Assembly (NCBI GenBank): GCA_034112285.1
Contig: JAWUVP010000064.1
Span: 1-29,046 of the forward strand
Direction: 5' to 3'
DNA length: 29,046 bases
Source of the DNA: JAWUVP01 sp034112285
GTDB lineage: Bacteria > Pseudomonadota > Gammaproteobacteria > JABDGN01
Shown: in pieces, positions 1 to 8,097 of the stretch
Layout: each line of letters opens with the position of its first letter
Position numbering within the stretch: the first letter of the stretch is position 1
Program-made: the position numbers and the translations under genes
Notes under the pieces: model-generated
Seen by the model: the letters and a program-made list of their open reading frames with translations, nothing else
Told to the model about the DNA's origin: nothing
The model's database searches: none

Positions 1-153
1 TGGCAATCTTTAAACTATAGTGTAATTCATTAGATTGACCTGTGCCCTCGGGTGCACGTCGCTACGCTCCTCGCAACGACGATACGGAAGGGAAAGTCAT
101 GATTTAAAACTCTTCTAGTTGTATTTTTGTACATTTTTTAAAGCGCGTACGCC
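1..153. repeat. Long intergenic repeat, copy 1 (cut by window start)
   Basis: This stretch matches 12587-12737 at roughly 90% identity, with a few substitutions and short T-run length changes. The block from 32 to 153 aligns almost base for base with 12617-12737. The short GGCAATCTT motif at 2-10 lies 30 bases upstream of that block in both copies, so the element continues left beyond the window. The part at 57-80 (CGTCGCTACGCTCCTCG and following bases) is the complement of the left arm seen in copy 2. It therefore looks like the right half of a long stem-loop element. It lies just beyond the 3' end of rsmA. Confidence 0.85.
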
Positions 154-173
154 CTGGGTATGTACCCCCCGCC

Positions 174-194
174 AAAAAAACTCAGCCGAGCTGA
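174..194 (-). terminator. Probable intrinsic terminator of rsmA
   Basis: Read on the minus strand, the rsmA stop codon sits in a short hairpin (TCAGC, loop TCG, GCTGA), then G and seven T. The stem is only 5 bp but is followed by a proper T-run. It would end the lptD-surA-pdxY-rsmA transcript. Confidence 0.45.
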
Positions 195-973
195 TTGGCC
201 AAGCGAACAAAGTCATCCACGCTCATTGCCTGTGGTCGTGCCTTGGGATCAATGCCGGCCGCAGTAATTTGTTCTGCACTCATTAAGCCTTTTAAATTAT
301 TGGTAATGGTTTTGCGCCGGTGCATAAAAGCTTTTTTGACGATTCTTTCAAATAGTGCGTCATCTGTTGCATTGTTGTCGGCTAACTTGCGCGGCAACAA
401 TTCAATAATTCCCGAATCAACTTTTGGCGCAGGGCTAAAAGCTGTGGGTGGTACGCCAAATAAAAAATTTGTGTGAAAGTAATATTGCAGCACCACACTT
501 AGGCGCCCGTAATTGGGCGTGTTAACGGCGGTGCAGATTTTTTCAACAACTTCTTTTTGCAACATAAAATACATGGCGCTAATGAGGTGGCGATAATTAA
601 CCAAGTGAAATAGTAGCGGGGTGGAAATGTTGTAAGGTAAGTTTCCAACAATGCATATGGGTTGTTTATTTAAACTAGAGAAGTCGAACTTTAATACATC
701 ACCAGCATGTACCACTAAGCCGGGGTTTTCTTCTGCTTCAAAACGGGCAATTAAATCTTTGTCAATTTCAATTACGTCTAGTTGCTTAACATAGGGTAGT
801 AATTTATAGGTCAGCGCGCCTAGCCCAGGGCCGACTTCAACAAGGTGTTGGTGTTGTGTTGGATTCACGGCGCCAATGATTTGGCCGATAATATTTTTAT
901 CGTGCAAAAAGTTTTGCCCAAAGCGTTTGCGTGCTTGATGCTGGGTGGAATTAGGTTGTTTAGGTGAGCTCAT
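182..973 (-). CDS. rsmA: 16S rRNA (adenine1518-N6/adenine1519-N6) dimethyltransferase
   Basis: RsmA (KsgA) dimethylates two adjacent adenines in the 3' hairpin of 16S rRNA during 30S assembly. Seen: the family opening RKRFGQNFLHD, the SAM-binding loop VEVGPGLGALT, an acidic residue after the next strand (VIEIDKD), the catalytic NLPYNIST motif, and a C-terminal helical domain with FMHRRKTITNNL. At 263 residues it is close to the usual length of about 270. I chose the ATG at 973, which overlaps pdxY by 14 bases. An in-frame GTG at 985 would add four residues; neither start has a clear Shine-Dalgarno sequence, so translation is probably coupled to pdxY. It is the last gene of the minus-strand lptD cluster, as in many gammaproteobacteria. 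No apaG or apaH follows within the window. Confidence 0.97.
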   Translation of the reverse strand: MSSPKQPNSTQHQARKRFGQNFLHDKNIIGQIIGAVNPTQHQHLVEVGPGLGALTYKLLPYVKQLDVIEIDKDLIARFEAEENPGLVVHAGDVLKFDFSSLNKQPICIVGNLPYNISTPLLFHLVNYRHLISAMYFMLQKEVVEKICTAVNTPNYGRLSVVLQYYFHTNFLFGVPPTAFSPAPKVDSGIIELLPRKLADNNATDDALFERIVKKAFMHRRKTITNNLKGLMSAEQITAAGIDPKARPQAMSVDDFVRLANQLG

Positions 974-1829
974 ATTTTTTTGCACTAAATGTTTCGCTAG
1001 GATTTACAATAAAATCTTGGGCAGCAATTAATTGTAACTCGTAGCTGTGGGTTGCATGGGTGATTTTAAACACATCATAAATGGCTGCCGTAGTGTGTTC
1101 TAGTGCCTGCACTACATTTTGCGTTTGTAAATATTTAGCTAGGAAAATAGCCGCAGTGGCATCGCCAGAGCCGCTGGGGGCGTGATCAAATTCAAAGCGT
1201 GGTGTGCGGGTAATAAACACCCCTTGCTCACAGCTTAATAACATTTCAATATGGTCGGCTGGTGCCTCTTCACGCACTAGGCTAGTTACTAAAATAATTT
1301 TTGGCCCACGAGCATGGAGTTTGGCGCAAGCGTTGAGTATGGCTGAAATATTATGCGTCGGCATATCCGTTAAGTAGCCCAGCTCAAAATGATTGGGGGT
1401 AATAATATCGGCCACGTTGATAGCATGTTGTTTAATAAACTCAGCCGTTTCAGGTAATACATACACGCCGCGGCCCACATCGCCCAGCACCGGGTCGCAG
1501 CAATATAACGTTTGTGGGTGGGCTTGTTTTACTTGCTTAACGGTATCAATAATAACTTGACCCAAGGCGGGTGAGCCTTGGTAGCCTGATAAAATAGCGT
1601 TGAGATTATCAAAGGTATTATTTTTCCATAAACCATTCAGCACGTCTTGAATGTGTTCGGCAGAATAAATTTCGCCAGTCCATTCACCATAGCCGGTATG
1701 GTTTGAAAATTGCACTGTGTTAATAAAGTTAACTTCGCAGCCTAAGCGTTGTAATGGAAACACGGCCGCGCGATTACCAACATAACCACGCGCAACGTGT
1801 GATTGGATTGATAATATATGGGGTATCAT
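960..1829 (-). CDS. pdxY: Pyridoxal kinase PdxY (ribokinase-like fold)
   Basis: It phosphorylates pyridoxal with ATP in vitamin B6 salvage. Seen: the N-terminal ILSIQSHVARGYVGNRAAVFPLQRLG, GYQGS near residue 100, CDPVLGDVGRGVYV, TPNHFELGYL, and the ATP/anion-hole segment PSGSGDATAAIFLA. At 289 residues it matches the PdxY family. It overlaps the surA stop by 4 bases (ATGA), which implies translational coupling. The position is notable: between surA and rsmA most gammaproteobacteria carry pdxA, an unrelated enzyme of de novo pyridoxal phosphate synthesis. Here the slot holds a salvage kinase. The family call is firm; whether the kinase prefers pyridoxal over pyridoxine cannot be read from the sequence. 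Confidence 0.95.
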   Translation of the reverse strand: MIPHILSIQSHVARGYVGNRAAVFPLQRLGCEVNFINTVQFSNHTGYGEWTGEIYSAEHIQDVLNGLWKNNTFDNLNAILSGYQGSPALGQVIIDTVKQVKQAHPQTLYCCDPVLGDVGRGVYVLPETAEFIKQHAINVADIITPNHFELGYLTDMPTHNISAILNACAKLHARGPKIILVTSLVREEAPADHIEMLLSCEQGVFITRTPRFEFDHAPSGSGDATAAIFLAKYLQTQNVVQALEHTTAAIYDVFKITHATHSYELQLIAAQDFIVNPSETFSAKKYELT

Positions 1830-2824
1830 AAATTAGGGCTCGGTAACGTTTTAGGTTGATAATAAATCTTCACATAGCTTGTGGCGCGCAATTGGTTTAG
1901 CCAATCTTGTTGCTTCTCAGCCATTTTGCGTTGAAAAATCATTTCTTGCACACGTTGACGCAGTTGCGCCGGCGGAATTTGTTGTTGGTTGCCGCGTATG
2001 CCCACTAATTTTAAAATGTGAAAACCATTAGCGGTTTGTATGGGGGCGGACACTTGCCCTTTGTGAAGTTGAGTTAGTGCATCTGCAAACACCGACGGTA
2101 ATTCGTTAAGGGTTTTCCAGCCCATGTCGCCACCTTTAAACATTTGTGCATCGGAGGACTGCGCTGCCGCCACGCTTTTAAAGCTCGCCCCTTTTTGTAA
2201 TTGTTGCTCAATGTTTTGCGCTTTTTGTTTTGCGCTGGCAATTTGTGCCGGAGTAGGTGAGTCGGGTAAGGCGACTAAAATGTGTAATAGATTGTACTGG
2301 CTATTTTGGCCTTCACTGCTTTGCGCCAATTTCATGCCCGCAGCAATTTCTTGTGGCGTCACGGTAATTTGGGTTGCTAGAGCTTGTTGCAATAATTTTT
2401 GAATCACAATTTGTTGTTTTATTTGCGAAATAAATTGTGCCTCGTTCACGCCTTGTTTTTTTAATCGTGCTCGCATTTGAATCGGGGTTAGCTGTTGCCC
2501 TGCGGCAATGTTTTTGATGGCGTGTTGCACGTCTGCATCGGTTGCGCTAATTTGCATACGCTTGGCCAGTTGATTTTCTAAGGATTGGTTAATCAACATT
2601 TGCAACACTTGGCCGCTTAAGGTGTTAGCGGGTGGAACGGCAATTTTTTGTTGGCGTAATTGCTCGGTAACGACGCCAATTTTATCTTCTAAGGTAGAGC
2701 GGCTAATAACTTGAGTGCCAACCACAGCTGCAACGCTGTTAATTTCTTGTGGGGTGGCAAATAGTGGCGTGCTGATTAGCAAGCTTAAACTGGCGAGAAA
2801 AATACTGCGTAAATTACGTATCAT
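1826..2824 (-). CDS. surA: Periplasmic chaperone SurA with a single parvulin domain
   Basis: SurA escorts unfolded outer-membrane proteins, including LptD, across the periplasm. Seen: a signal peptide (residues 1-23, cleavage after LFA), the N-terminal SurA helical domain starting INSVAAVVG, one parvulin-type PPIase domain (about 175-277: LLHILVAL, GGDMGWKTLNELP, VSAPIQTANGFHILKLVGIRG), and the C-terminal helix and strand ending RATSYVKIYY. It has 332 residues against about 430 in E. coli, where two parvulin domains lie in series; the second domain is absent here, while the C-terminal closing segment is kept. So this is a compact natural form and not a frameshift product. It follows lptD after 77 bases and overlaps pdxY by 4. 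Confidence 0.93.
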   Translation of the reverse strand: MIRNLRSIFLASLSLLISTPLFATPQEINSVAAVVGTQVISRSTLEDKIGVVTEQLRQQKIAVPPANTLSGQVLQMLINQSLENQLAKRMQISATDADVQHAIKNIAAGQQLTPIQMRARLKKQGVNEAQFISQIKQQIVIQKLLQQALATQITVTPQEIAAGMKLAQSSEGQNSQYNLLHILVALPDSPTPAQIASAKQKAQNIEQQLQKGASFKSVAAAQSSDAQMFKGGDMGWKTLNELPSVFADALTQLHKGQVSAPIQTANGFHILKLVGIRGNQQQIPPAQLRQRVQEMIFQRKMAEKQQDWLNQLRATSYVKIYYQPKTLPSPNL

Positions 2825-2901
2825 AGGGCGTCCTTAATCGACATTCTTAAAGGCATGCAGTATAGCATTTTCGGTTTGGCTTGGGTATATACGGCCAGGT
2901 T

Positions 2902-5502
2902 TTAGCGGATATTATTGATGTAAGAGCTTTTGCCAAAGGTGTCATTATAGCCAGGTAAGGCATATTGCAGAATTTGATCTGGTGCGCCATCTTCCCCCAC
3001 GCCGCCTGCGGTGAGGCCATTGAGTACAAATTGTAAATAAATGCCGTTATCGTATTTTGGCTGGTTGCCCACGCTAGAAAGGCCTAGATAGCGGCGGCTG
3101 CTGATGACGCGCAATGCCCAGCAGCAGCTATTGTATTGCAAGCCATAAAGATAGGTTTGGCTAAATTTGCGGCTTAAGTTGTACACCAGGCCACCAATGG
3201 TGTGCCAATGCACGCCAATGGGCCAAACAAACCCAAAATTACCTTGCTCAAGCGCCACGTGGTTGGCGGCGTCTTCGCCGTCTTTTACATAGGTTAGGCC
3301 GGCCGATAAATAATGGTCGCTATCGGGCAGGTAGGTTAAGCTTGAGCTGGAATTTTGTAAGACATTTTGTTGCTGTAAATAGGCTACATTACTGGTTAAA
3401 TTCCAGCTTTGTTTAAACTGCCACGATAACTGACCCAAAATGGGCGATACTTTTTCGGTATTATTGGCAATTTCACTGGGTGTTTCGTCGGGCGAATTGA
3501 CCTTGCGGTTGGCAAAGAAGTTAGTGCGGCCAATGCTTAAATCTAACACATCATTACCGGTTGAGTTTTTCAAAAAGCGTGAGGTGACCCCTAGGGTCAT
3601 TTGATTGGCATCGCCAAAACGGTCAAAACCTTGAAAACGATTCGTGGCAAATAGCTGATCGTAGGTAAGCGCAGGATTTAATGACGTGTCAAAACTAGGA
3701 AACATATCTTGCTGCACGAAGGGCACGTTTAGGTAAAATAAACGTGGCTCTAAGGTTTGTGTAAAGCTGCTGCCGGCAATATCTAGGGTGCGATCAAAAT
3801 ACAGACCGCTGTCAATATCATAAATAGGCAGTGAGCGCTGCATAAAGGGTTTTTGTGATAATGCCGGGTTAACGGGATTTGCAGCAGGATCGGTGAGTTG
3901 GTAGTCGGTTTGTGCAAAGGTTATTTTCGGGTCCACATAGCCCCAGGCGGTGCCTGAATATAAATCAAGTGCGGGCATAAAGTTGTAGCGAAAGCCGGTG
4001 ACGGGTGAGAGTGTGGTTTTGTAACCGTTATTTAACAGTGGGTGCGCAAAGTTTGTGATTTCACTGCTAAAGTCAAAATTTAAATCATGCCAAAAGTAAG
4101 GATAGAGCCCTGAAATATTGATGTCGGGTAGGCGCGCATACTGATCGGGATTGGCTGTTAAGTCAACCGGGTGCATGGTTTGAAAATTTTCAAAGTTAGC
4201 ATCGTAAGACCAATGCTTGGTGGTGTAAGTCGCGTCAGCTGATTGCGTTAATTGTGTATTGGAAACTAAGCTGTCGATATCGGTTTGAGTACGCATTGGG
4301 GCAAAAGGAAAATCGGTAACGTAATTGCTATCGCTAACATAATCAATGTTTACATTGGTTTGTAAATAAGGGCTAAATTGACTTTTATCCGTCCAGCCAA
4401 ATTCATAACGGTCACCGCTGCTGCGTTCCAGTGCTTTAACGGCTTCGGAATCTGACGATGGAATTTTGCCATCAGCCACTTCACGCTTAAAGGCGGCGTA
4501 GGCCGTATCATTGGGTAAAAGACTGGTGTAAATTTGCCCTGAACCATAGCTATCTAGGTAGCGGTATAAATCATCTAGCTTAACCCCGCGCAGGCTAATT
4601 AAATTTGGTGTAAGGGTCATGTCATGATTGGGTGCCATGTTCCAATAATAGGGGGTGCTAATGTTGGCCCCAGAATTTTGAGTATAATTAACATTCGGGG
4701 TTAAAAAGCCTGAACGGCGACGATTATCAATAGGAAATTGTAAATATGGGGTGTAAAACACCGGCACGCCATGAATCCATACGACGGTATTGTAAGAAGT
4801 ACCGATGCCCAATTTACGATTTAGCTTCAGCGTACTGGCGCTTAGGTGCCAAGCATCGCTGTAAGGATTACACGAGGTAAATGAAACATCATGCAAGGTG
4901 GTGTGCTGGGGTTTTATGCGGTGAATATCAAGCGCAGTGCCGCGGTAATTATAGCCTTTAGCTTGCGCGCTAACTATTTGGTGTTGTGCATTGTAAACAT
5001 CTTGGCGCGGTTGATTGGCCATTTGATAGCGAAATATCGTATGATTTAAAATCGTCGATTTTTGTTTTAAGTTAACGTGAGCGGTGTTACTCACCGCTAA
5101 AAAACCTGGCTGGCGCATGTGTACATTGCCAATAATATCTAATTTGGCTGCTTTATTTGTTTTGGGATCGGGGTAGCTAATGGCTTTGTTGCCGGTAATT
5201 TGCCTGCCTATTTGGGTCACTTGAACATTGCCGACCAATTCATTGGGCTTTTTTTGGCGTAGCACGGCCTTGTTGGCATGAATAAAGGTTTGTTTGCTCG
5301 TGGCATTTGGCGGGGTAACAATGGGTTTGTCACTATAATAGCCCTGGCACACGGTCTTGGCATCGGGGGTGCTAGTCCAGTCTAATTTGGCGGCAATTTG
5401 GGCTGAGGTTAAATCTAACCAATGCGACGTTTTTGCGGCCCAAGCGCTGCTGGGCGCTACTGAGCAAATTAGCGAAAATATTATTAAGCGTTTGTTAGCC
5501 AA
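2902..5502 (-). CDS. lptD: LPS-assembly outer-membrane protein LptD
   Basis: LptD forms with LptE the outer-membrane translocon that inserts lipopolysaccharide into the outer leaflet. Seen: a signal peptide ending near SAWA (about residue 22), an OstA/LptA-like jellyroll domain (about 70-200), and a long beta-barrel domain ending near YINNIR. The cysteines expected for the disulfide relay are present: C52, C211 and the adjacent pair C793-C794 (NSCCWAL), so the inter-domain disulfides of the E. coli protein are probably kept. At 866 residues it is of usual size. The start is a TTG at 5502, chosen because the signal peptide begins there. It is first in the lptD-surA-pdxY-rsmA cluster and diverges from amgK with only 38 bases between. 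Confidence 0.97.
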   Translation of the reverse strand: MANKRLIIFSLICSVAPSSAWAAKTSHWLDLTSAQIAAKLDWTSTPDAKTVCQGYYSDKPIVTPPNATSKQTFIHANKAVLRQKKPNELVGNVQVTQIGRQITGNKAISYPDPKTNKAAKLDIIGNVHMRQPGFLAVSNTAHVNLKQKSTILNHTIFRYQMANQPRQDVYNAQHQIVSAQAKGYNYRGTALDIHRIKPQHTTLHDVSFTSCNPYSDAWHLSASTLKLNRKLGIGTSYNTVVWIHGVPVFYTPYLQFPIDNRRRSGFLTPNVNYTQNSGANISTPYYWNMAPNHDMTLTPNLISLRGVKLDDLYRYLDSYGSGQIYTSLLPNDTAYAAFKREVADGKIPSSDSEAVKALERSSGDRYEFGWTDKSQFSPYLQTNVNIDYVSDSNYVTDFPFAPMRTQTDIDSLVSNTQLTQSADATYTTKHWSYDANFENFQTMHPVDLTANPDQYARLPDINISGLYPYFWHDLNFDFSSEITNFAHPLLNNGYKTTLSPVTGFRYNFMPALDLYSGTAWGYVDPKITFAQTDYQLTDPAANPVNPALSQKPFMQRSLPIYDIDSGLYFDRTLDIAGSSFTQTLEPRLFYLNVPFVQQDMFPSFDTSLNPALTYDQLFATNRFQGFDRFGDANQMTLGVTSRFLKNSTGNDVLDLSIGRTNFFANRKVNSPDETPSEIANNTEKVSPILGQLSWQFKQSWNLTSNVAYLQQQNVLQNSSSSLTYLPDSDHYLSAGLTYVKDGEDAANHVALEQGNFGFVWPIGVHWHTIGGLVYNLSRKFSQTYLYGLQYNSCCWALRVISSRRYLGLSSVGNQPKYDNGIYLQFVLNGLTAGGVGEDGAPDQILQYALPGYNDTFGKSSYINNIR

Positions 5503-5508
5503 AAGTTG

Positions 5509-5514
5509 TATAAT
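5509..5514 (+). promoter_or_regulatory. -10 box of amgK
   Basis: A perfect TATAAT lies 26 bases before the amgK start, in the 38-base gap shared with divergent lptD. No good -35 hexamer is seen at 16-18 bases. A GGGA ribosome-binding site follows at about 5530. Confidence 0.5.
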
Positions 5515-5540
5515 CCTACTCTTTCATTTATGGGAATGTT

Positions 5541-6512
5541 ATGGCAGATCAGCTGCACAATCTAACACTCTGGGCGCAGCAGCAGTTAGGCGACCAGGCG
5601 CTAACTTTACAGCCTTTATACGGAGATGCAAGCCGTCGCCGCTATTTTCGCGTGGCCTGTAATGACCTCACTTATATCCTGGCTGACGCCACCGCCGAAA
5701 AAAACAGTTTATATGATTTTTGCCTTATTGCTAAGGCTTTACAGCAACATAATGTGCACGTTCCCGCCATTATTGCGCAAGATTTAGTGCATGGTTACAT
5801 GCTGGAATCGGACTTTGGTGATCGCACTTTGTTGTCCGTGCTCAATGCGCAAAATGCAGAAAACTATTACCAGCAAGCATTCGATAATTTACTGAAAATG
5901 CAATTGTGCGACGCCATTCCTGAGCAGCCATTACCTGATTACGATATTGCCCTTCTTAAGCGCGAATGGGGCGTGTTTACCACCTGGTTTTTAGAAAAAT
6001 ATCACAACATTGTGCTGGCCGAGCATGCTCAAATGCTTGATGATGTTTTGCAATTGTTAATTGAGACGTTTTTTGAGCAGCCGCAAGTCTTTGTGCACCG
6101 TGATTACCACAGCCGAAACTTAATGGTGCTGGACAATGATGAGCTGGGCATTATTGACTTCCAAGGCGCGAAACGCGGCCCCATTACTTATGATTTAGTG
6201 TCGCTCATCAAAGGTTGTTATATAGATTGGCCCACCGCAGACGTGCAGCAATGGGCCGTGCAAATGCAAACTCGAATGTGGCAACAGCATGATTTTGCCC
6301 CCGTGAGCGAAGCACAATTTTTACGCTGGTTTGATCTGACCGGCTTGCAACGCCATTTAAAAGTGCTGGGTCAGTTTGCCCGCCAATCGCTGGCCGAAGG
6401 TAACGACAGCTACATGCCGGATATGCCAAGGGTCATCTATTACGTGTTGCCCGTTTGTGCCAGATACCCTGAGCTAAAAGGCTTGGAAACCTTGTTGCGG
6501 GATATTTTATGA
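5541..6512 (+). CDS. amgK: N-acetylmuramate/N-acetylglucosamine kinase AmgK
   Basis: AmgK phosphorylates the anomeric position of MurNAc and GlcNAc released from peptidoglycan, the first step of the recycling shortcut found in Pseudomonas. It is an aminoglycoside-phosphotransferase-fold kinase. Seen: a Gly/Arg-rich ATP loop (GDASRRRYFRV, about 28-38), the catalytic HRDYHSRN segment (H186, D188, N193) and the metal-binding IIDFQGA (D206) followed by GPITYDLVSL. At 323 residues it fits the family. It overlaps murU by 4 bases (ATGA), so the two are co-translated. The divergent pairing with lptD is also known from Pseudomonas. The start is supported by GGGA upstream. Specificity is assigned from the murU partner; the fold alone would say only sugar/aminoglycoside kinase. 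Confidence 0.93.
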   Translation: MADQLHNLTLWAQQQLGDQALTLQPLYGDASRRRYFRVACNDLTYILADATAEKNSLYDFCLIAKALQQHNVHVPAIIAQDLVHGYMLESDFGDRTLLSVLNAQNAENYYQQAFDNLLKMQLCDAIPEQPLPDYDIALLKREWGVFTTWFLEKYHNIVLAEHAQMLDDVLQLLIETFFEQPQVFVHRDYHSRNLMVLDNDELGIIDFQGAKRGPITYDLVSLIKGCYIDWPTADVQQWAVQMQTRMWQQHDFAPVSEAQFLRWFDLTGLQRHLKVLGQFARQSLAEGNDSYMPDMPRVIYYVLPVCARYPELKGLETLLRDIL

Positions 6513-7192
6513 AGGCCATGATTCTGGGTGCCGGCCTTGGACAACGCATGGAAGCCCTGTGTGAAAATACCCCAAAAGTGTTGTTGCCCGTGGCCGGTAA
6601 AGCCTTAATTGACTATCATTTAGAAAATCTTGCTGGGGCCGGCGTGACAGACGTGGTGATTAATGTGCACTATTTGGCGCAGCAAATTCAAGACCATGTG
6701 GGTAATGGCGCCGCGCACGGCTTAACCATTCATTATTCGCCAGAAGCTGAGTTGCTTGGAATGGGCGGCGGTGTGTATAATGCCTTGCCTTTATTGGGCG
6801 ATGCGCCTTTTATGGTGGTTAGCGGTGACATGTGGACAGATTATAATTACGCACGTCTGCCGCAGCAGCTCGATGGCCTAGCGCACTTAGTCATGGTGGA
6901 TAACCCGGCTTTTCATCCAGAAGGTGATTTTTGTTTAGAAGCGGGTAGAATTTTGGAAAAAGGCGAAACGAATTTAAACTACGCGGGTTTTGGCGTGTTT
7001 CATCCCCGTTTTTTTGCCGCCGGAGGCCCGGGCAGTTATGGTGTTAGCACCTTATTGCAACAGGCGATTCCAGCAAAGCAGGTTAGCGGTGAATATTATT
7101 CAGGCCAATGGGCCAATTTAAACACGGCGCAACAATTACAAACATTAGAGAGCCGGTTAGCATCGGCGCCAACAGAGCAACAAGGACACTAA
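6509..7192 (+). CDS. murU: N-acetylmuramate-1-phosphate uridylyltransferase MurU
   Basis: MurU couples MurNAc-1-phosphate to UTP, giving UDP-MurNAc. With AmgK it bypasses MurA/MurB synthesis, which in Pseudomonas underlies intrinsic fosfomycin tolerance. Seen: the nucleotidyltransferase start MKAMILGAGLGQRM, the sugar-phosphate motif TPKVLLPVAGKALIDYHLENL, LLGMGGGVYNALPLLGDAPFMVVSGDMWTD with the metal-binding Asp, and a C-terminal NLNTAQQLQTLE, typical of glucose-1-phosphate thymidylyltransferase-like enzymes. At 227 residues it is of usual length. It overlaps amgK by 4 bases, and lepB begins one base after its stop, so all three are probably one transcript. Confidence 0.93.
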   Translation: MKAMILGAGLGQRMEALCENTPKVLLPVAGKALIDYHLENLAGAGVTDVVINVHYLAQQIQDHVGNGAAHGLTIHYSPEAELLGMGGGVYNALPLLGDAPFMVVSGDMWTDYNYARLPQQLDGLAHLVMVDNPAFHPEGDFCLEAGRILEKGETNLNYAGFGVFHPRFFAAGGPGSYGVSTLLQQAIPAKQVSGEYYSGQWANLNTAQQLQTLESRLASAPTEQQGH

Positions 7193-7193
7193 C

Positions 7194-7991
7194 ATGAACG
7201 CCAATTTTTTAACGATTTTATTTTGTGCAACTTTATTTGCAGGGTTAGTCTGTTTAGTCGACATATATTGGTGGCGTCCCAAGCGCGCAGGCCAAACCGG
7301 TGCCACCGAGCCCAAAGTGGTTGAATATAGCCGCTCGTTTTTTAGTGTGCTGTTAATTGTGTTGGTGATTCGCTCATTCGTGGGACAATTATTCGTGGTG
7401 CCAACCGGCTCGCTTGAGCCGACCATTATGCCCAAGGCCTTTATTGTTGTGAATCAGTTTTCTTATGGTTTACGTTTGCCGTTGTTCGAAACCAAAGTTA
7501 TTCCGATTGGCGAGCCTAAAGTGGGTGACATCACCTTGTTTCATTCGCCCGTGGTACCTGGCATGGATTTGATTAAACGCACAATTGGTGTGCCAGGTGA
7601 CAAAATTAGCTATGTGAATAAAGTGCTAACCGTTAATGGTAAAGTTGCCACGCAAAAATTTTTACGCTACGCCACCGACAGTAACGGACAAAATATTTGG
7701 ACCGTGAAAGTGATGCAAGAAAATTTAAGCGGTGTGGTACACAACATTTATGTTTGCACTAAAGACTCAACCAATTGCCCAGGCCAGCAAAACAATAACG
7801 ACTTTCGCAATTTAGTGGTGCCTAAAGGCGAGTATTTTATGATGGGCGATAACCGCGACAACAGCGACGACGGACGCTTTTGGGGTTTCGCACGAGAAAA
7901 AGATTTGATGGGCAAAGGTTGGAAAGTGTTGCTTAGCTGGAACTCTGAAGCCGGTAAGCCGCGCTGGGATCAAACTTGGAAAAGTTTGTAA
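7194..7991 (+). CDS. lepB: Signal peptidase I
   Basis: LepB removes signal peptides from proteins exported by Sec and Tat; its active site faces the periplasm. Seen: two N-terminal membrane segments (about 5-26 and 50-69), nucleophile Ser73 in PTGSLEPT, general-base Lys128 in DLIKRTIGVPGD, and the conserved MGDNRDNSDDGRFWGF (218-233). The usual nucleophile motif is SGSMEPT; here Ser before Gly is Thr and Met after the nucleophile is Leu, an uncommon but probably active variant. At 265 residues it is shorter than the E. coli enzyme (324). AAGGA sits about 8 bases before the ATG. It is third in the amgK-murU-lepB run. Confidence 0.96.
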   Translation: MNANFLTILFCATLFAGLVCLVDIYWWRPKRAGQTGATEPKVVEYSRSFFSVLLIVLVIRSFVGQLFVVPTGSLEPTIMPKAFIVVNQFSYGLRLPLFETKVIPIGEPKVGDITLFHSPVVPGMDLIKRTIGVPGDKISYVNKVLTVNGKVATQKFLRYATDSNGQNIWTVKVMQENLSGVVHNIYVCTKDSTNCPGQQNNNDFRNLVVPKGEYFMMGDNRDNSDDGRFWGFAREKDLMGKGWKVLLSWNSEAGKPRWDQTWKSL

Positions 7992-8097
7992 ACGCTTAAT
8001 GCGCACTCAAAAAATCATCACATCGTTGCGCTTGCCAGGTCGCTAGAATGCGCTAATAGCTTGGCGGGCAGCGGTTCAAATTTTCTGGCTTTTTAAC

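Noticed and set aside
1..153. CRISPR array or insertion-sequence end
   Set aside because: There is one repeat unit here and one 12.6 kb away, with no regular spacers and no transposase fragment in either flank.
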